Source of the DNA: Acanthosepion lycidas
Lineage: Eukaryota; Mollusca; Cephalopoda; Sepiida; Sepiidae
Direction of reading: 5' to 3'
Length of the DNA stretch: 64,000 nucleotides
NCBI GenBank assembly: GCA_963932145.1
Contig: CAWVQA010000070.1
Coordinates: 81,114 to 145,113, forward strand
Shown: one piece after another, positions 11,825 through 24,883 of the stretch
Numbering within the stretch: position 1 is the stretch's first letter
How the letters are laid out: each line of letters starts with the position of its first letter
Position numbers and translations under genes: made by a program
Notes under the pieces: model-generated
What the model saw: only the letters and a program-made list of their open reading frames with translations
Databases searched by the model: none
Told to the model about the DNA's origin: nothing

Positions 11825-14800
11825 AAAACATAAAATCTTAAATATAACTTTGTCAAAACTTCTGAAACTAGTTAAAATCAATAAGTTTTGATTGATTTCA
11901 TATCGATTTTCAATAATTTCATTGTTTTTCTAATGTTTTCAAAGAGTTATTGATATTTACAAACTAGCGTTGAAAAAGTAGTGAAAAAAGCTAGATTATG
12001 CATGTAAATCGCTATGTAATTAAAAGTTGTGTAAAACATAAAATCTTAAATATAACTTTGTCAAAACTTCTGAAACTAGTTAAAATCAATAAGTTTTGAT
12101 TGATTTCATATCGATTTTTAATAATTTCATTGTTTTTCTAATGTTTTCAAACAGTTATTGATATTTACACACTAGCGTTAAAAAGTAGTCAAAACAGCTT
12201 GATTTTGCATGTAAATCGCTATGTAATTAAAAGTTGTGTAAAACATAAAATCTTAAATATAACTTTGTCAAAACTTCTGAAACTAGTTAAAATCAATAAG
12301 TTTTGATTGATTTCATATCGATTTTCAATAATTTCATTGTTTTTCTAATGTTTTCAAAGAGTTATTGATATTTACAAACTAGCGTCAAAAAGTAGTCAAA
12401 ACAGCTAGATTTTGCATGTAAATCGCTATGTAATTAAAAGTTGTGTAAAACATAAAATCTTAATTATAACTTTGTCAAAACTTCTGAAACTAGTTAAAAT
12501 CAATAAGTTTTGATTGATTTCATATCGATTTTCAATAATTTCATTGTTTTTCTAATGTTTTCAAACAGTTATTGATATTTACAAACTAGCGTTGAAAAAG
12601 TAGTGAAAAAAGCAAGATTTTGCATGTAAATCGCTATGTAATTAAAAGTTGTGTAAAACATAAAATCTTATATAAAACTTTGTCAAAACTTCTGAAACTA
12701 GTTAAAATCAATAAGTATTGATTGATTTCATATCGATTTTCTATAATTTCATTGTTTTTCTAATGTTTTCAAACAGTTATTGATATTTACACACTAGCGT
12801 TAAAAAGTAGTCAAAACAGCTTGATTTTGCATGTAAATCGCTATGTAATTAAAAGTTGTGTAAAACATAAAATCTTAAATATAACTTTGTCAAAACTTCT
12901 GAAACTAGTTAAAATCAATAAGTTTTGATTGATTTCATATCGATTTTCAATAATTTCATTGTTTTTCTAATGTTTTCAAACAGTTATTGATATTTACAAA
13001 CTAGCGTTGAAAAAGTAGTGAAAAAAGCTAGATTTTGCATGTAAATCGCTATGTAATTAAAAGTTGTGTAAAACATAAAATCTTAAATATAACTTTGTCA
13101 AAACTTCTGAAACTAGTTAAAATCAATAAGTTTTGATTGATTTCATATCGATTTTCAATAATTTCATTGTTTTTCTAATGTTTTCAATCAGTTATTGATA
13201 TTTACAAACTAGCGTCAAAAAGTAGTCAAAACAGCTAGATTTTGCATGTAAATCGCTATGTAATTAAAAGTTGTGTAAAACATAAAATCTTAAATATAAC
13301 TTTGTAAAAACTTCTGAAACTAGTTAAAATCAATTAGTTTTGATTGATTTCATATCGATTTTCAATAATTTCATTGTTTTTCTAATGTTTTCAAACAGTT
13401 ATTGATATTTACAAACTAGCGTTGAAAAAGTAGTGAAAAAAGCTAGATTTTGCATGTAAATCGCTATGTAATTAAAAGTTGTGTAAAACATAAAATCTTA
13501 AATAAAACTTTGTCAAAACTTCTGAAACTAGTTAAAATCAATAAGTATTGATTGATTTCATATCGATTTTCAATAATTTCATTGTTTTTCTAATGTTTTC
13601 AAACAGTTATTGATATTTACACACTAGTGTTAAAAAGTAGTGAAAACAGCTTGATTTTGCATGTAAATCACTATGTAATTAAAAGTTGTGTAAAACATAA
13701 AATCTTAAATATAACTTTGTCAAAACTTCTGAAACTAGTTAAAATCAATAAGTTTTGATTGATTTCATATCGATTTTTAATAATTTCATTGTTTTTCTAA
13801 TGTTTTCAAACAGTTATTGATATTTACAAACTAGCGTTAAAAAGTAGTCAAAACAGCTAGATTTTGCATGTAAATCGCTATGTAATTAAAAGTTGTGTAA
13901 AACATAAAACCTTAAATATAACTTTGTCAAAACTTCTGAAACTAGATAAAATCAATAAGTTTTGATTGATTTCATATCGATTTTCAATAATTTCATTGTT
14001 TTTCTAATGTTTTCAAACAGTTATTGATATTTACAAACTAGCGTTGAAAAAGTATTGAAAAAAGCTAGATTTTGCATGTAAATCGCTATGTAATTAAAAG
14101 TTGTGTAAAACATAAAATCTTAAATAAAACTTTGTAAAAACTTCTGAAACTAGTTAAAATCAATAAGTTTTGATTGATTTCATATCGATTTTCAATAATT
14201 TCATTGTTTTTCTAATGTTTTCAATCAGTTATTGATATTTACAAACTAGCGTCAAAAAGTAGTCAAAACAGCTAGATTTTGCATGTAAATCGCTATGTAA
14301 TTAAAAGTTGTGTAAAACATAAAATCTTAAATATAACTTTGTCAAAACTTCTGAAACTAGTTAAAATCAATAAGTTTTGATTGATTTCATATCGATTTTC
14401 AATAATTTCATTGTTTTTCTAATGTTTTCAAAGAGTTATTGATATTTACAAACTAGCGTTGAAAAAGTAGTGAAAAAAGCTAGATTTTGCATGTAAATCG
14501 CTATGTAATTAAAAGTTGTGTAAAACATAAAATCTTAAATATAACTTTGTCAAAACTTCTGAAACTAGTTAAAATCAATAAGTTTTGATTGATTTCATAT
14601 CGATTTTTAATAATTTCATTGTTTTTCTAATGTTTTCAAACAGTTATTGATATTTACAAACTAGCGTAAAAAAGTAGTCAAAACAGCTAGATTTTGCATG
14701 TAAATCGCTATGTAATTAAAAGTTGTGTAAAACATAAAATCTTAAATATAACTTTGTCAAAACTTCTGAAACTAGTTAAAATCAATAAGTTTTGATTGAT

Positions 14801-15558
14801 TTCATATCGATTTTTAATAATTTCATTGTTTTTCTAATGTTTTCAAACAGTTATTGATATTTACAAACTAGCGTCAAAAAGTAGTCAAAACAGCTAGATT
14901 TTGCATGTAAATCGCTATGTAATTAAAAGTTGTGTAAAACATAAAATCTTAAATATAACTTTGTCAAAACTTCTGAAACTAGTTAAAATCAATTAGTTTT
15001 GATTGATTTCATATCGATTTTCAATAATTTCATTGTTTTTCTAATGTTTTCAAACAGTTATTGATATTTACAAACTAGCGTTGAAAAAGTAGTGAAAAAA
15101 GCTAGATTTTGCATGTAAATCGCTATGTAATTAAAAGTTGTGTAAAACATAAAATCTTAAATAAAACTTTGTCAAAACTTCTGAAACTAGTTAAAATCAA
15201 TAAGTATTGATTGATTTCATATCGATTTTCAATAATTTCATTGTTTTTCTAATGTTTTCAAACAGTTATTGATATTTACACACTAGTGTTAAAAAGTAGT
15301 GAAAACAGCTTGATTTTGCATGTAAATCACTATGTAATTAAAAGTTGTGTAAAACATAAAATCTTAAATATAACTTTGTCAAAACTTCTGAAACTAGTTA
15401 AAATCAATAAGTTTTGATTGATTTTATATCGATTTTCAATAATTTCATTGTTTTTCTAATGTTTTCAAAGAGTTATTGATATTTACAAACTAGCGTTGAA
15501 AAAGTAGTGAAAAAAGCTAGATTTTGCATGTAAATCGCTATGTAATTAAAAGTTGTGT
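11825..15558 (+). repeat. Higher-order block I, copy 2 (18 monomers)
   Basis: Matches 416-1452 at offset 11409 and 1868-4564 at offset 10994; two monomers are missing in between. By eye only about three single-base differences stand out over some 3.7 kb: ttttctataat near 12741 against ttttcaataat, and two in the monomer at 13069-13484 region corresponding to cataaatataac and aaaaggtag of copy 1. Even the rare gattttatatcg substitution is shared (4421-4440 and 15415-15434). Confidence 0.87.
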
Positions 15559-17631
15559 AAAACATAAAATCTTAAATATAACTTTGTCAAAACTTCTGAA
15601 ACTAGTTAAAATCAATAAGTTTTGATTGATTTCATATCGATTTTTAATAATTTCATTGTTTTTCTAATGTTTTCAAACAGTTATTGATATTTACACACTA
15701 GCGTTAAAAAGTAGTCAAAACAGCTTGATTTTGCATGTAAATCGCTATGTAATTAAAAGTTGTGTAAAACATAAAATCTTAAATATAACTTTGTCAAAAC
15801 TTCTGAAACTAGTTAAAATCAATAAGTTTTGATTGATTTCATATCGATTTTCAATAATTTCATTGTTTTTCTAATGTTTTCAAAGAGTTATTGATATTTA
15901 CAAACTAGCGTCAAAAAGTAGTCAAAACAGCTAGATTTTGCATGTAAATCGCTATGTAATTAAAAGTTGTGTAAAACATAAAATCTTAATTATAACTTTG
16001 TCAAAACTTCTGAAACTAGTTAAAATCAATAAGTTTTGATTGATTTCATATCGATTTTCAATAATTTCATTGTTTTTCTAATGTTTTCAAACAGTTATTG
16101 ATATTTACAAACTAGCGTTGAAAAAGTAGTGAAAAAAGCAAGATTTTGCATGTAAATCGCTATGTAATTAAAAGTTGTGTAAAACATAAAATCTTATATA
16201 AAACTTTGTCAAAACTTCTGAAACTAGTTAAAATCAATAAGTATTGATTGATTTCATATCGATTTTCAATAATTTCATTGTTTTTCTAATGTTTTAAACA
16301 GTTATTGATATTTACACACTAGCGTTAAAAAGTAGTCAAAACAGCTTGATTTTGCATGTAAATCGCTATGTAATTAAAAGTTGTGTAAAACATAAAATCT
16401 TAAATATAACTTTGTCAAAACTTCTGAAACTAGTTAAAATCAATAAGTTTTGATTGATTTCATATCGATTTTCAATAATTTCATTGTTTTTCTAATGTTT
16501 TCAAAGAGTTATTGATATTTACAAACTAGCGTTGAAAAAGTAGTGAAAAAAGCTAGATTTTGCATGTAAATCGCTATGTAATTAAAAGTTGTGTAAAACA
16601 TAAAATCTTAAATAAAACTTTGTCAAAACTTCTGAAACTAGTTAAAATCAATAAGTTTTGATTGATTTCATATCGATTTTCAATAATTTCATTGTTTTTC
16701 TAATGTTTTCAATCAGTTATTGATATTTACAAACTAGCGTCAAAAAGTAGTCAAAACAGCTAGATTTTGCATGTAAATCGCTATGTAATTAAAAGTTGTG
16801 TAAAACATAAAATCTTAAATATAACTTTGTCAAAACTTCTGAAACTAGTTAAAATCAATAAGTTTTGATTGATTTCATATCGATTTTCAATAATTTCATT
16901 GTTTTTCTAATGTTTTCAAACAGTTATTGATATTTACAAACTAGCGTTGAAAAAGTAGTGAAAAAAGCTAGATTTTGCATGTAAATCGCTATGTAATTAA
17001 AAGTTGTGTAAAACATAAAATCTTAAATATAACTTTGTCAAAACTTCTGAAACTAGTTAAAATCAATAAGTTTTGATTGATTTCATATCGATTTTCAATA
17101 ATTTCATTGTTTTTCTAATGTTTTCAATCAGTTATTGATATTTACAAACTAGCGTCAAAAAGTAGTCAAAACAGCTAGATTTTGCATGTAAATCGCTATG
17201 TAATTAAAAGTTGTGTAAAACATAAAATCTTAAATATAACTTTGTAAAAACTTCTGAAACTAGTTAAAATCAATTAGTTTTGATTGATTTCATATCGATT
17301 TTCAATAATTTCATTGTTTTTCTAATGTTTTCAAACAGTTATTGATATTTACAAACTAGCGTTGAAAAAGTAGTGAAAAAAGCTAGATTTTGCATGTAAA
17401 TCGCTATGTAATTAAAAGTTGTGTAAAACATAAAATCTTAAATAAAACTTTGTCAAAACTTCTGAAACTAGTTAAAATCAATAAGTATTGATTGATTTCA
17501 TATCGATTTTCAATAATTTCATTGTTTTTCTAATGTTTTCAAACAGTTATTGATATTTACACACTAGTGTTAAAAAGTAGTGAAAACAGCTTGATTTTGC
17601 ATGTAAATCACTATGTAATTAAAAGTTGTGT
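15559..17631 (+). repeat. Higher-order block I, partial copy 3 (10 monomers)
   Basis: Monomers cacact, cgtcaaaaag, aattataac/gcaag, tatataaaac/aagtattg, A, caatcag, A, caatcag, aattag, cacactagtg follow in the order of 624-2697. The offset is 14935, then 14934 after a 1 bp loss near 16295 where gttttcaaacag reads gttttaaacag. The junction with copy 2 at 15558/15559 skips from the gattttatatcg monomer back to the cacact monomer. Confidence 0.85.
16802..17631 (+). repeat. Four-monomer tandem duplication, unit 1 (830 bp)
   Basis: Order: caaacag A, caatcag/cgtcaaaaag B, tttgtaaaaac with aattag A, aagtattg with cacactagtg B. Directly followed by an identical-looking unit at 17632-18461. The same four-monomer set occurs once at 1868-2697, once at 12862-13691 and in slightly altered form just before 26131. 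Confidence 0.88.
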
Positions 17632-18461
17632 AAAACATAAAATCTTAAATATAACTTTGTCAAAACTTCTGAAACTAGTTAAAATCAATAAGTTTTGATT
17701 GATTTCATATCGATTTTCAATAATTTCATTGTTTTTCTAATGTTTTCAAACAGTTATTGATATTTACAAACTAGCGTTGAAAAAGTAGTGAAAAAAGCTA
17801 GATTTTGCATGTAAATCGCTATGTAATTAAAAGTTGTGTAAAACATAAAATCTTAAATATAACTTTGTCAAAACTTCTGAAACTAGTTAAAATCAATAAG
17901 TTTTGATTGATTTCATATCGATTTTCAATAATTTCATTGTTTTTCTAATGTTTTCAATCAGTTATTGATATTTACAAACTAGCGTCAAAAAGTAGTCAAA
18001 ACAGCTAGATTTTGCATGTAAATCGCTATGTAATTAAAAGTTGTGTAAAACATAAAATCTTAAATATAACTTTGTAAAAACTTCTGAAACTAGTTAAAAT
18101 CAATTAGTTTTGATTGATTTCATATCGATTTTCAATAATTTCATTGTTTTTCTAATGTTTTCAAACAGTTATTGATATTTACAAACTAGCGTTGAAAAAG
18201 TAGTGAAAAAAGCTAGATTTTGCATGTAAATCGCTATGTAATTAAAAGTTGTGTAAAACATAAAATCTTAAATAAAACTTTGTCAAAACTTCTGAAACTA
18301 GTTAAAATCAATAAGTATTGATTGATTTCATATCGATTTTCAATAATTTCATTGTTTTTCTAATGTTTTCAAACAGTTATTGATATTTACACACTAGTGT
18401 TAAAAAGTAGTGAAAACAGCTTGATTTTGCATGTAAATCACTATGTAATTAAAAGTTGTGT
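17632..18461 (+). repeat. Four-monomer tandem duplication, unit 2 (830 bp)
   Basis: Second, adjoining copy of 16802-17631; I noticed no difference by eye. This marks a very recent local duplication by one crossover displaced by four monomers. Confidence 0.88.
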
Positions 18462-20121
18462 AAAACATAAAATCTTAAATATAACTTTGTCAAAACTTCT
18501 GAAACTAGTTAAAATCAATAAGTTTTGATTGATTTCATATCGATTTTCAATAATTTCATTGTTTTTCTAATGTTTTCAAAGAGTTATTGATATTTACCAA
18601 CTAGCGTTGAAAAAGTAGTGAAAAAAGCTAGATTTTGCATGTAAATCGCTATGTAATTAAAAGTTGTGTAAAACATAAAATCTTAAATATAACTTTGTCA
18701 AAACTTCTGAAACTAGTTAAAATCAATAAGTTTTGATTGATTTCATATCGATTTTTAATAATTTCATTGTTTTTCTAATGTTTTCAAACAGTTATTGATA
18801 TTTACACACTAGCGTTAAAAAGTAGTCAAAACAGCTTGATTTTGCATGTAAATCGCTATGTAATTAAAAGTTGTGTAAAACATAAAATCTTAAATATAAC
18901 TTTGTCAAAACTTCTGAAACTAGTTAAAATCAATAAGTTTTGATTGATTTCATATCGATTTTCAATAATTTCATTGTTTTTCTAATGTTTTCAAAGAGTT
19001 ATTGATATTTACAAACTAGCGTTGAAAAAGTAGTGAAAAAAGCTAGATTTTGCATGTAAATCGCTATGTAATTAAAAGTTGTGTAAAACATAAAATCTTA
19101 AATAAAACTTTGTCAAAACTTCTGAAACTAGTTAAAATCAATAAGTTTTGATTGATTTCATATCGATTTTCAATAATTTCATTGTTTTTCTAATGTTTTC
19201 AATCCGTTATTGATATTTACAAACTAGCGTCAAAAAGTAGTCAAAACAGCTAGATTTTGCATGTAAATCGCTATGTAATTAAAAGTTGTGTAAAACATAA
19301 AATCTTAATTATAACTTTGTCAAAACTTCTGAAACTAGTTAAAATCAATAAGTTTTGATTGATTTCATATCGATTTTCAATAATTTCATTGTTTTTCTAA
19401 TGTTTTCAAACAGTTATTGATATTTACAAACTAGCGTTGAAAAAGTAGTGAAAAAAGCTAGATTTTGCATGTAAATCGCTATGTAATTAAAAGTTGTGTA
19501 AAACATAAAATCTTAAATAAAACTTTGTCAAAACTTCTGAAACTAGTTAAAATCAATAAGTATTGATTGATTTCATATCGATTTTCAATAATTTCATTGT
19601 TTTTCTAATGTTTTCAAACAGTTATTGATATTTACACACTAGTGTTAAAAAGTAGTGAAAACAGCTTGATTTTGCATGTAAAACACTATGTAATTAAAAG
19701 TTGTGTAAAACATAAAATCTTAAATATAACTTTGTCAAAACTTCTGAAACTAGTTAAAATCAATAAGTTTTGATTGATTTCATATCGATTTTCAATAATT
19801 TCATTGTTTTTCTAATGTTTTCAAAGAGTTATTGATATTTACAAACTAGCGTTGAAAAAGTAGTGAAAAAAGCTAGATTTTGCATGTAAATCGCTATGTA
19901 ATTAAAAGTTGTGTAAAACATAAAATCTTAAATATAACTTTGTCAAAACTTCTGAAACTAGTTAAAATCAATAAGTTTTGATTGATTTCATATCGATTTT
20001 TAATAATTTCATTGTTTTTCTAATGTTTTCAAACAGTTATTGATATTTACAAACTAGCGTAAAAAAGTAGTCAAAACAGCTAGATTTTGCATGTAAATCG
20101 CTATGTAATTAAAAGTTGTGT
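18462..20121 (+). repeat. Satellite segment, eight mixed monomers
   Basis: Strict A-B alternation with familiar variants: caaagag A with ttaccaac, cacact B, caaagag A, caatccg B, aattataac A, cacactagtg B with aaacactatg, caaagag A, cgtaaaaaag B. No other content. Confidence 0.85.
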
Positions 20122-21155
20122 AAAACATAAAATCTTAAATATAACTTTGTCAAAACTTCTGAAACTAGTTAAAATCAATAAGTTTTGATTGATTTCATAT
20201 CGATTTTAAATAATTTCATTGTTTTCCTAATGATTTCAAACAGTTATTGATATTTACAAACAAGCGTTGAAAAGTAGTGAAAAAAGCTAGATTTTGCATG
20301 TAAATCGCTATGTATTTAAAAGTTGTGTAAAACATAAAATCTTAAATAAAACTTTGTCAAAACTTCTGAAACTAGTTAAAATCAATAAGTTTTGATTGAT
20401 TTCATATCGATTTTTAATAATTTCATTGTTTTTCTAATGTTTTCAAACAGTTATTGATATTTACAAACTAGCGTTAAAAAGTAGTCAAAACAGATAGATT
20501 TTGCATGTAAATCGCTATGTAATTAAAAGTTGTGTAAAACATAAAACCTTAAATATAACTTTGTCAAACTTCTGAAACTACATAAAATCAATAAGTTTTG
20601 ATTGATTTCATATCGATTTTCAATAATTTCATTGTTTTTCTAATGATTTCAATCAGTTATTGATATTTACAAACAAGCGTTGAAAAGTAGTGAAAAAAGC
20701 TAGATTTTGCATGTAAATCGCTATGTATTTAAAAGTTGTGTAAAACATAAAATCTTAAATAAAACTTTGTCAAAACTTCTGAAACTAGTTAAAATCAATA
20801 AGTTTTGATTGATTTCATATCGATTTTTAATAATTTCATTGTTTTTCTAATGTTTTCAAACAGTTATTGATATTTACAAACTAGCGTTAAAAAGTAGTCA
20901 AAACAGATAGATTTTGCATGTAAATCGCTATGTAATTAAAAGTTGTGTAAAACATAAAACCTTAAATATAACTTTGTCAAAACTTCTGAAACTAGTTAAA
21001 ATCAATTAGTTTTGATTGATTTCATATCGATTTTTAATAATTTCATTGTTTTTCTAATGTTTTCAAACAGTTATTGATATTTACAAACTAGCGTAAAAAA
21101 GTAGTCAAAACAGCTAGATTTTGCATGTAAATCGCTATGTAATTAAAAGTTGTGT
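20122..21155 (+). repeat. Five-monomer unit E-F-G-F-H, copy 1 (1034 bp)
   Basis: Monomer lengths are 207, 207, 206, 207, 207. E and G are a distinct A-related subtype with ctaatgatttc, aaacaagcgttgaaaagtag (one A fewer than usual) and tgtatttaaaag. F is a B type with cgttaaaaag and cagatag. G has tttgtcaaacttc (1 bp loss) and here also actacataaaatc. H has accttaa and aattag. The subtype first appears here and dominates to about 27.4 kb. Confidence 0.87.
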
Positions 21156-22189
21156 AAAACATAAAATCTTAAATATAACTTTGTCAAAACTTCTGAAACT
21201 AGTTAAAATCAATAAGTTTTGATTGATTTCATATCGATTTTAAATAATTTCATTGTTTTCCTAATGATTTCAAACAGTTATTGATATTTACAAACAAGCG
21301 TTGAAAAGTAGTGAAAAAAGCTAGATTTTGCATGTAAATCGCTATGTATTTAAAAGTTGTGTAAAACATAAAATCTTAAATAAAACTTTGTCAAAACTTC
21401 TGAAACTAGTTAAAATCAATAAGTTTTGATTGATTTCATATCGATTTTTAATAATTTCATTGTTTTTCTAATGTTTTCAAACAGTTATTGATATTTACAA
21501 ACTAGCGTTAAAAAGTAGTCAAAACAGATAGATTTTGCATGTAAATCGCTATGTAATTAAAAGTTGTGTAAAACATAAAACCTTAAATATAACTTTGTCA
21601 AACTTCTGAAACTAGTTAAAATCAATAAGTTTTGATTGATTTCATATCGATTTTCAATAATTTCATTGTTTTTCTAATGATTTCAATCAGTTATTGATAT
21701 TTACAAACAAGCGTTGAAAAGTAGTGAAAAAAGCTAGATTTTGCATGTAAATCGCTATGTATTTAAAAGTTGTGTAAAACATAAAATCTTAAATAAAACT
21801 TTGTCAAAACTTCTGAAACTAGTTAAAATCAATAAGTTTTGATTGATTTCATATCGATTTTTAATAATTTCATTGTTTTTCTAATGTTTTCAAACAGTTA
21901 TTGATATTTACAAACTAGCGTTAAAAAGTAGTCAAAACAGATAGATTTTGCATGTAAATCGCTATGTAATTAAAAGTTGTGTAAAACATAAAACCTTAAA
22001 TATAACTTTGTCAAAACTTCTGAAACTAGTTAAAATCAATTAGTTTTGATTGATTTCATATCGATTTTTAATAATTTCATTGTTTTTCTAATGTTTTCAA
22101 ACAGTTATTGATATTTACAAACTAGCGTAAAAAAGTAGTCAAAACAGCTAGATTTTGCATGTAAATCGCTATGTAATTAAAAGTTGTGT
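21156..22189 (+). repeat. Five-monomer unit E-F-G-F-H, copy 2 (1034 bp)
   Basis: Adjoining repeat of 20122-21155. The visible difference is in G, which reads actagttaaaatc here. A third, incomplete start (E-like with ttttcaat, then F) follows at 22190. Confidence 0.87.
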
Positions 22190-24055
22190 AAAACATAAAA
22201 TCTTAAATATAACTTTGTCAAAACTTCTGAAACTAGTTAAAATCAATAAGTTTTGATTGATTTCATATCGATTTTCAATAATTTCATTGTTTTCCTAATG
22301 ATTTCAAACAGTTATTGATATTTACAAACAAGCGTTGAAAAGTAGTGAAAAAAGCTAGATTTTGCATGTAAATCGCTATGTATTTAAAATTTGTGTAAAA
22401 CATAAAATCTTAAATAAAACTTTGTCAAAACTTCTGAAACTAGTTAAAATCAATAAGTTTTGATTGATTTCATATCGATTTTTAATAATTTCATTGTTTT
22501 TCTAATGTTTTCAAACAGTTATTGATATTTACAAACTAGCGTTAAAAAGTAGTCAAAACAGATAGATTTTGCATGTAAATCGCTATGTAATTAAAATTTG
22601 TGTAAAACATAAAACCTTAAATATAACTTTGTCAAAACTTCTGAAACTAGTTAAAATCAATAAGTTTTGATTGATTTCATATCGATTTTCAATAATTTCA
22701 TTGTTTTTCTAATGTTTTCAAACAGTTATTGATATTTACAAACTAGCGTTGAAAAAGTAGTGAAAAAAGCTAGATTTTGCATGTAAATCGCTATGTAAGT
22801 AAAAGTTGTGTAAAACATAAAATCTTAAATAAAACTTTGTCAAAACTTCTGAAACTAGTTAAAATCAATAAGTTTTGATTGATTTCATATCGATTTTCAA
22901 TAATTTCATTGTTTTTCTAATGTTTTCAATCAGTTATTGATATTTACAAACTAGCGTCAAAAAGTAGTCAAAACAGCTAGATTTTGCATGTAAATCGCTA
23001 TGTAATTAAAAGTTGTGTAAAACATAAAATCTTAAATATAACTTTGTAAAAACTTCTGAAACTAGTTAAAATCAATAAGTTTTGATTGATTTCATATCGA
23101 TTTCCAATAATTTCATTGTTTTTCTAATGTTTTCAAACAGTTATTGATATTTACAAACTAGCGTTAAAAAGTAGTGAAAACAGATAGATTTTGCATGTAA
23201 ATCGCTATGTAATTAAAAGTTGTGTAAAACATAAAATCTTAAATAAAACTTTGTCAAAACTTCTGAAACTAGTTAAAATCAATAAGTATTGATTGATTTC
23301 ATATCGATTTTCAATAATTTCATTGTTTTTCTAATGATTTCAAACAGTTATTGATATTTACACACTAGCGTTAAAAAGTAGTCAAAACAGCTTGATTTTG
23401 CATGTAAATCGCTATGTAATTAAAAGTTGTGTAAAACATAAAATCTTAAATATAACTTTGTCAAAACTTCTGAAACTAGTTAAAATCAATAAGTATTGAT
23501 TGATTTCATATCGATTTTCAATAATTTCATTGTTTTTCTAATGTTTTCAAACAGTTATTGATATTTACAAACTAGCGTTGAAAAAGTAGTGAAAAAAGCT
23601 AGATTTTGCATGTAAATCGCTATGTAATTAAAAGTTGTGTAAAACATAAAATCTTAAATAAAACTTTGTCAAAACTTCTGAAACTAGTTAAAATCAATTA
23701 GTTTTGATTGATTTCATATCGATTTTCAATAATTTCATTGTTTTTCTAATGTTTTCAAACAGTTATTGATATTTACAAACTAGCGTTGAAAAAGTAGTGA
23801 AAAAAGCTAGATTTTGCATGTAAATCGCTATGTAATTAAAAGTTGTGTAAAACATAAAATCTTAAATATAACTTTGTCAAAACTTCTGAAACTAGTTAAA
23901 ATCAATAAGTTTTGATTGATTTCATATCGATTTTTAATAATTTCATTGTTTTTCTAATGTTTTCAAACAGTTATTGATATTTACAAACTAGCGTTAAAAA
24001 GTAGTCAAAACAGCTAGATTTTGCATGTAAATCGCTATGTAATTAAAAGTTGTGT
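22190..24055 (+). repeat. Satellite segment, nine mixed monomers
   Basis: Begins as a third E-F start and then changes to accttaa A with tgtaagtaaaag, caatcag B, a monomer with ttccaataat, aagtattg B with ctaatgatttc, aagtattg A, aattag A, and tttttaat B. The ctaatgatttc mark of the E subtype combined with a cacact B monomer suggests an exchanged segment. Confidence 0.8.
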
Positions 24056-24883
24056 AAAACATAAAATCTTAAATATAACTTTGTCAAAACTTCTGAAACT
24101 AGTTAAAATCAATAAGTTTTGATTGATTTCATATCGATTTTCAATAATTTCATTGTTTTCCTAATGATTTCAAACAGTTATTGATATTTACAAACAAGCG
24201 TTGAAAAGTAGTGAAAAAAGCTAGATTTTGCATGTAAATCGCTATGTATTTAAAAGTTGTGTAAAACATAAAATCTTAAATAAAACTTTGTCAAAACTTC
24301 TGAAACTAGTTAAAATCAATAAGTTTTGATTGATTTCATATCGATTTTTAATAATTTCATTGTTTTTCTAATGTTTTCAAACAGTTATTGATATTTACAA
24401 ACTAGCGTTAAAAAGTAGTCAAAACAGATAGATTTTGCATGTAAATCGCTATGTAATTAAAAGTTGTGTAAAACATAAAACCTTAAATATAACTTTGTCA
24501 AAACTTCTGAAACTAGTTAAAATCAATAAGTTTTGATTGATTTCATATCGATTTTTAATAATTTCATTGTTTTTCTAATGATTTCAATCAGTTATTGATA
24601 TTTACAAACAAGCGTTGAAAAGTAGTGAAAAAAGCTAGATTTTGCATGTAAATCGCTATGTATTTAAAAGTTGTGTAAAACATAAAATCTTAAATAAAAC
24701 TTTGTCAAAACTTCTGAAACTAGTTAAAATCAATAAGTTTTGATTGATTTCATATCGATTTTTAATAATTTCATTGTTTTTCTAATGTTTTCAAACAGTT
24801 ATTGATATTTACAAACTAGCGTTAAAAAGTAGTCAAAACAGATAGATTTTGCATGTAAATCGCTATGTAATTAAAAGTTGTGT
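24056..24883 (+). repeat. E-F-G-F module (828 bp)
   Basis: Recurrence of the four-monomer module seen at 20122 and 21156. Here E has ttttcaat, and G has tttttaat and the full tttgtcaaaac, so G is 207 rather than 206 bp. Confidence 0.83.
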
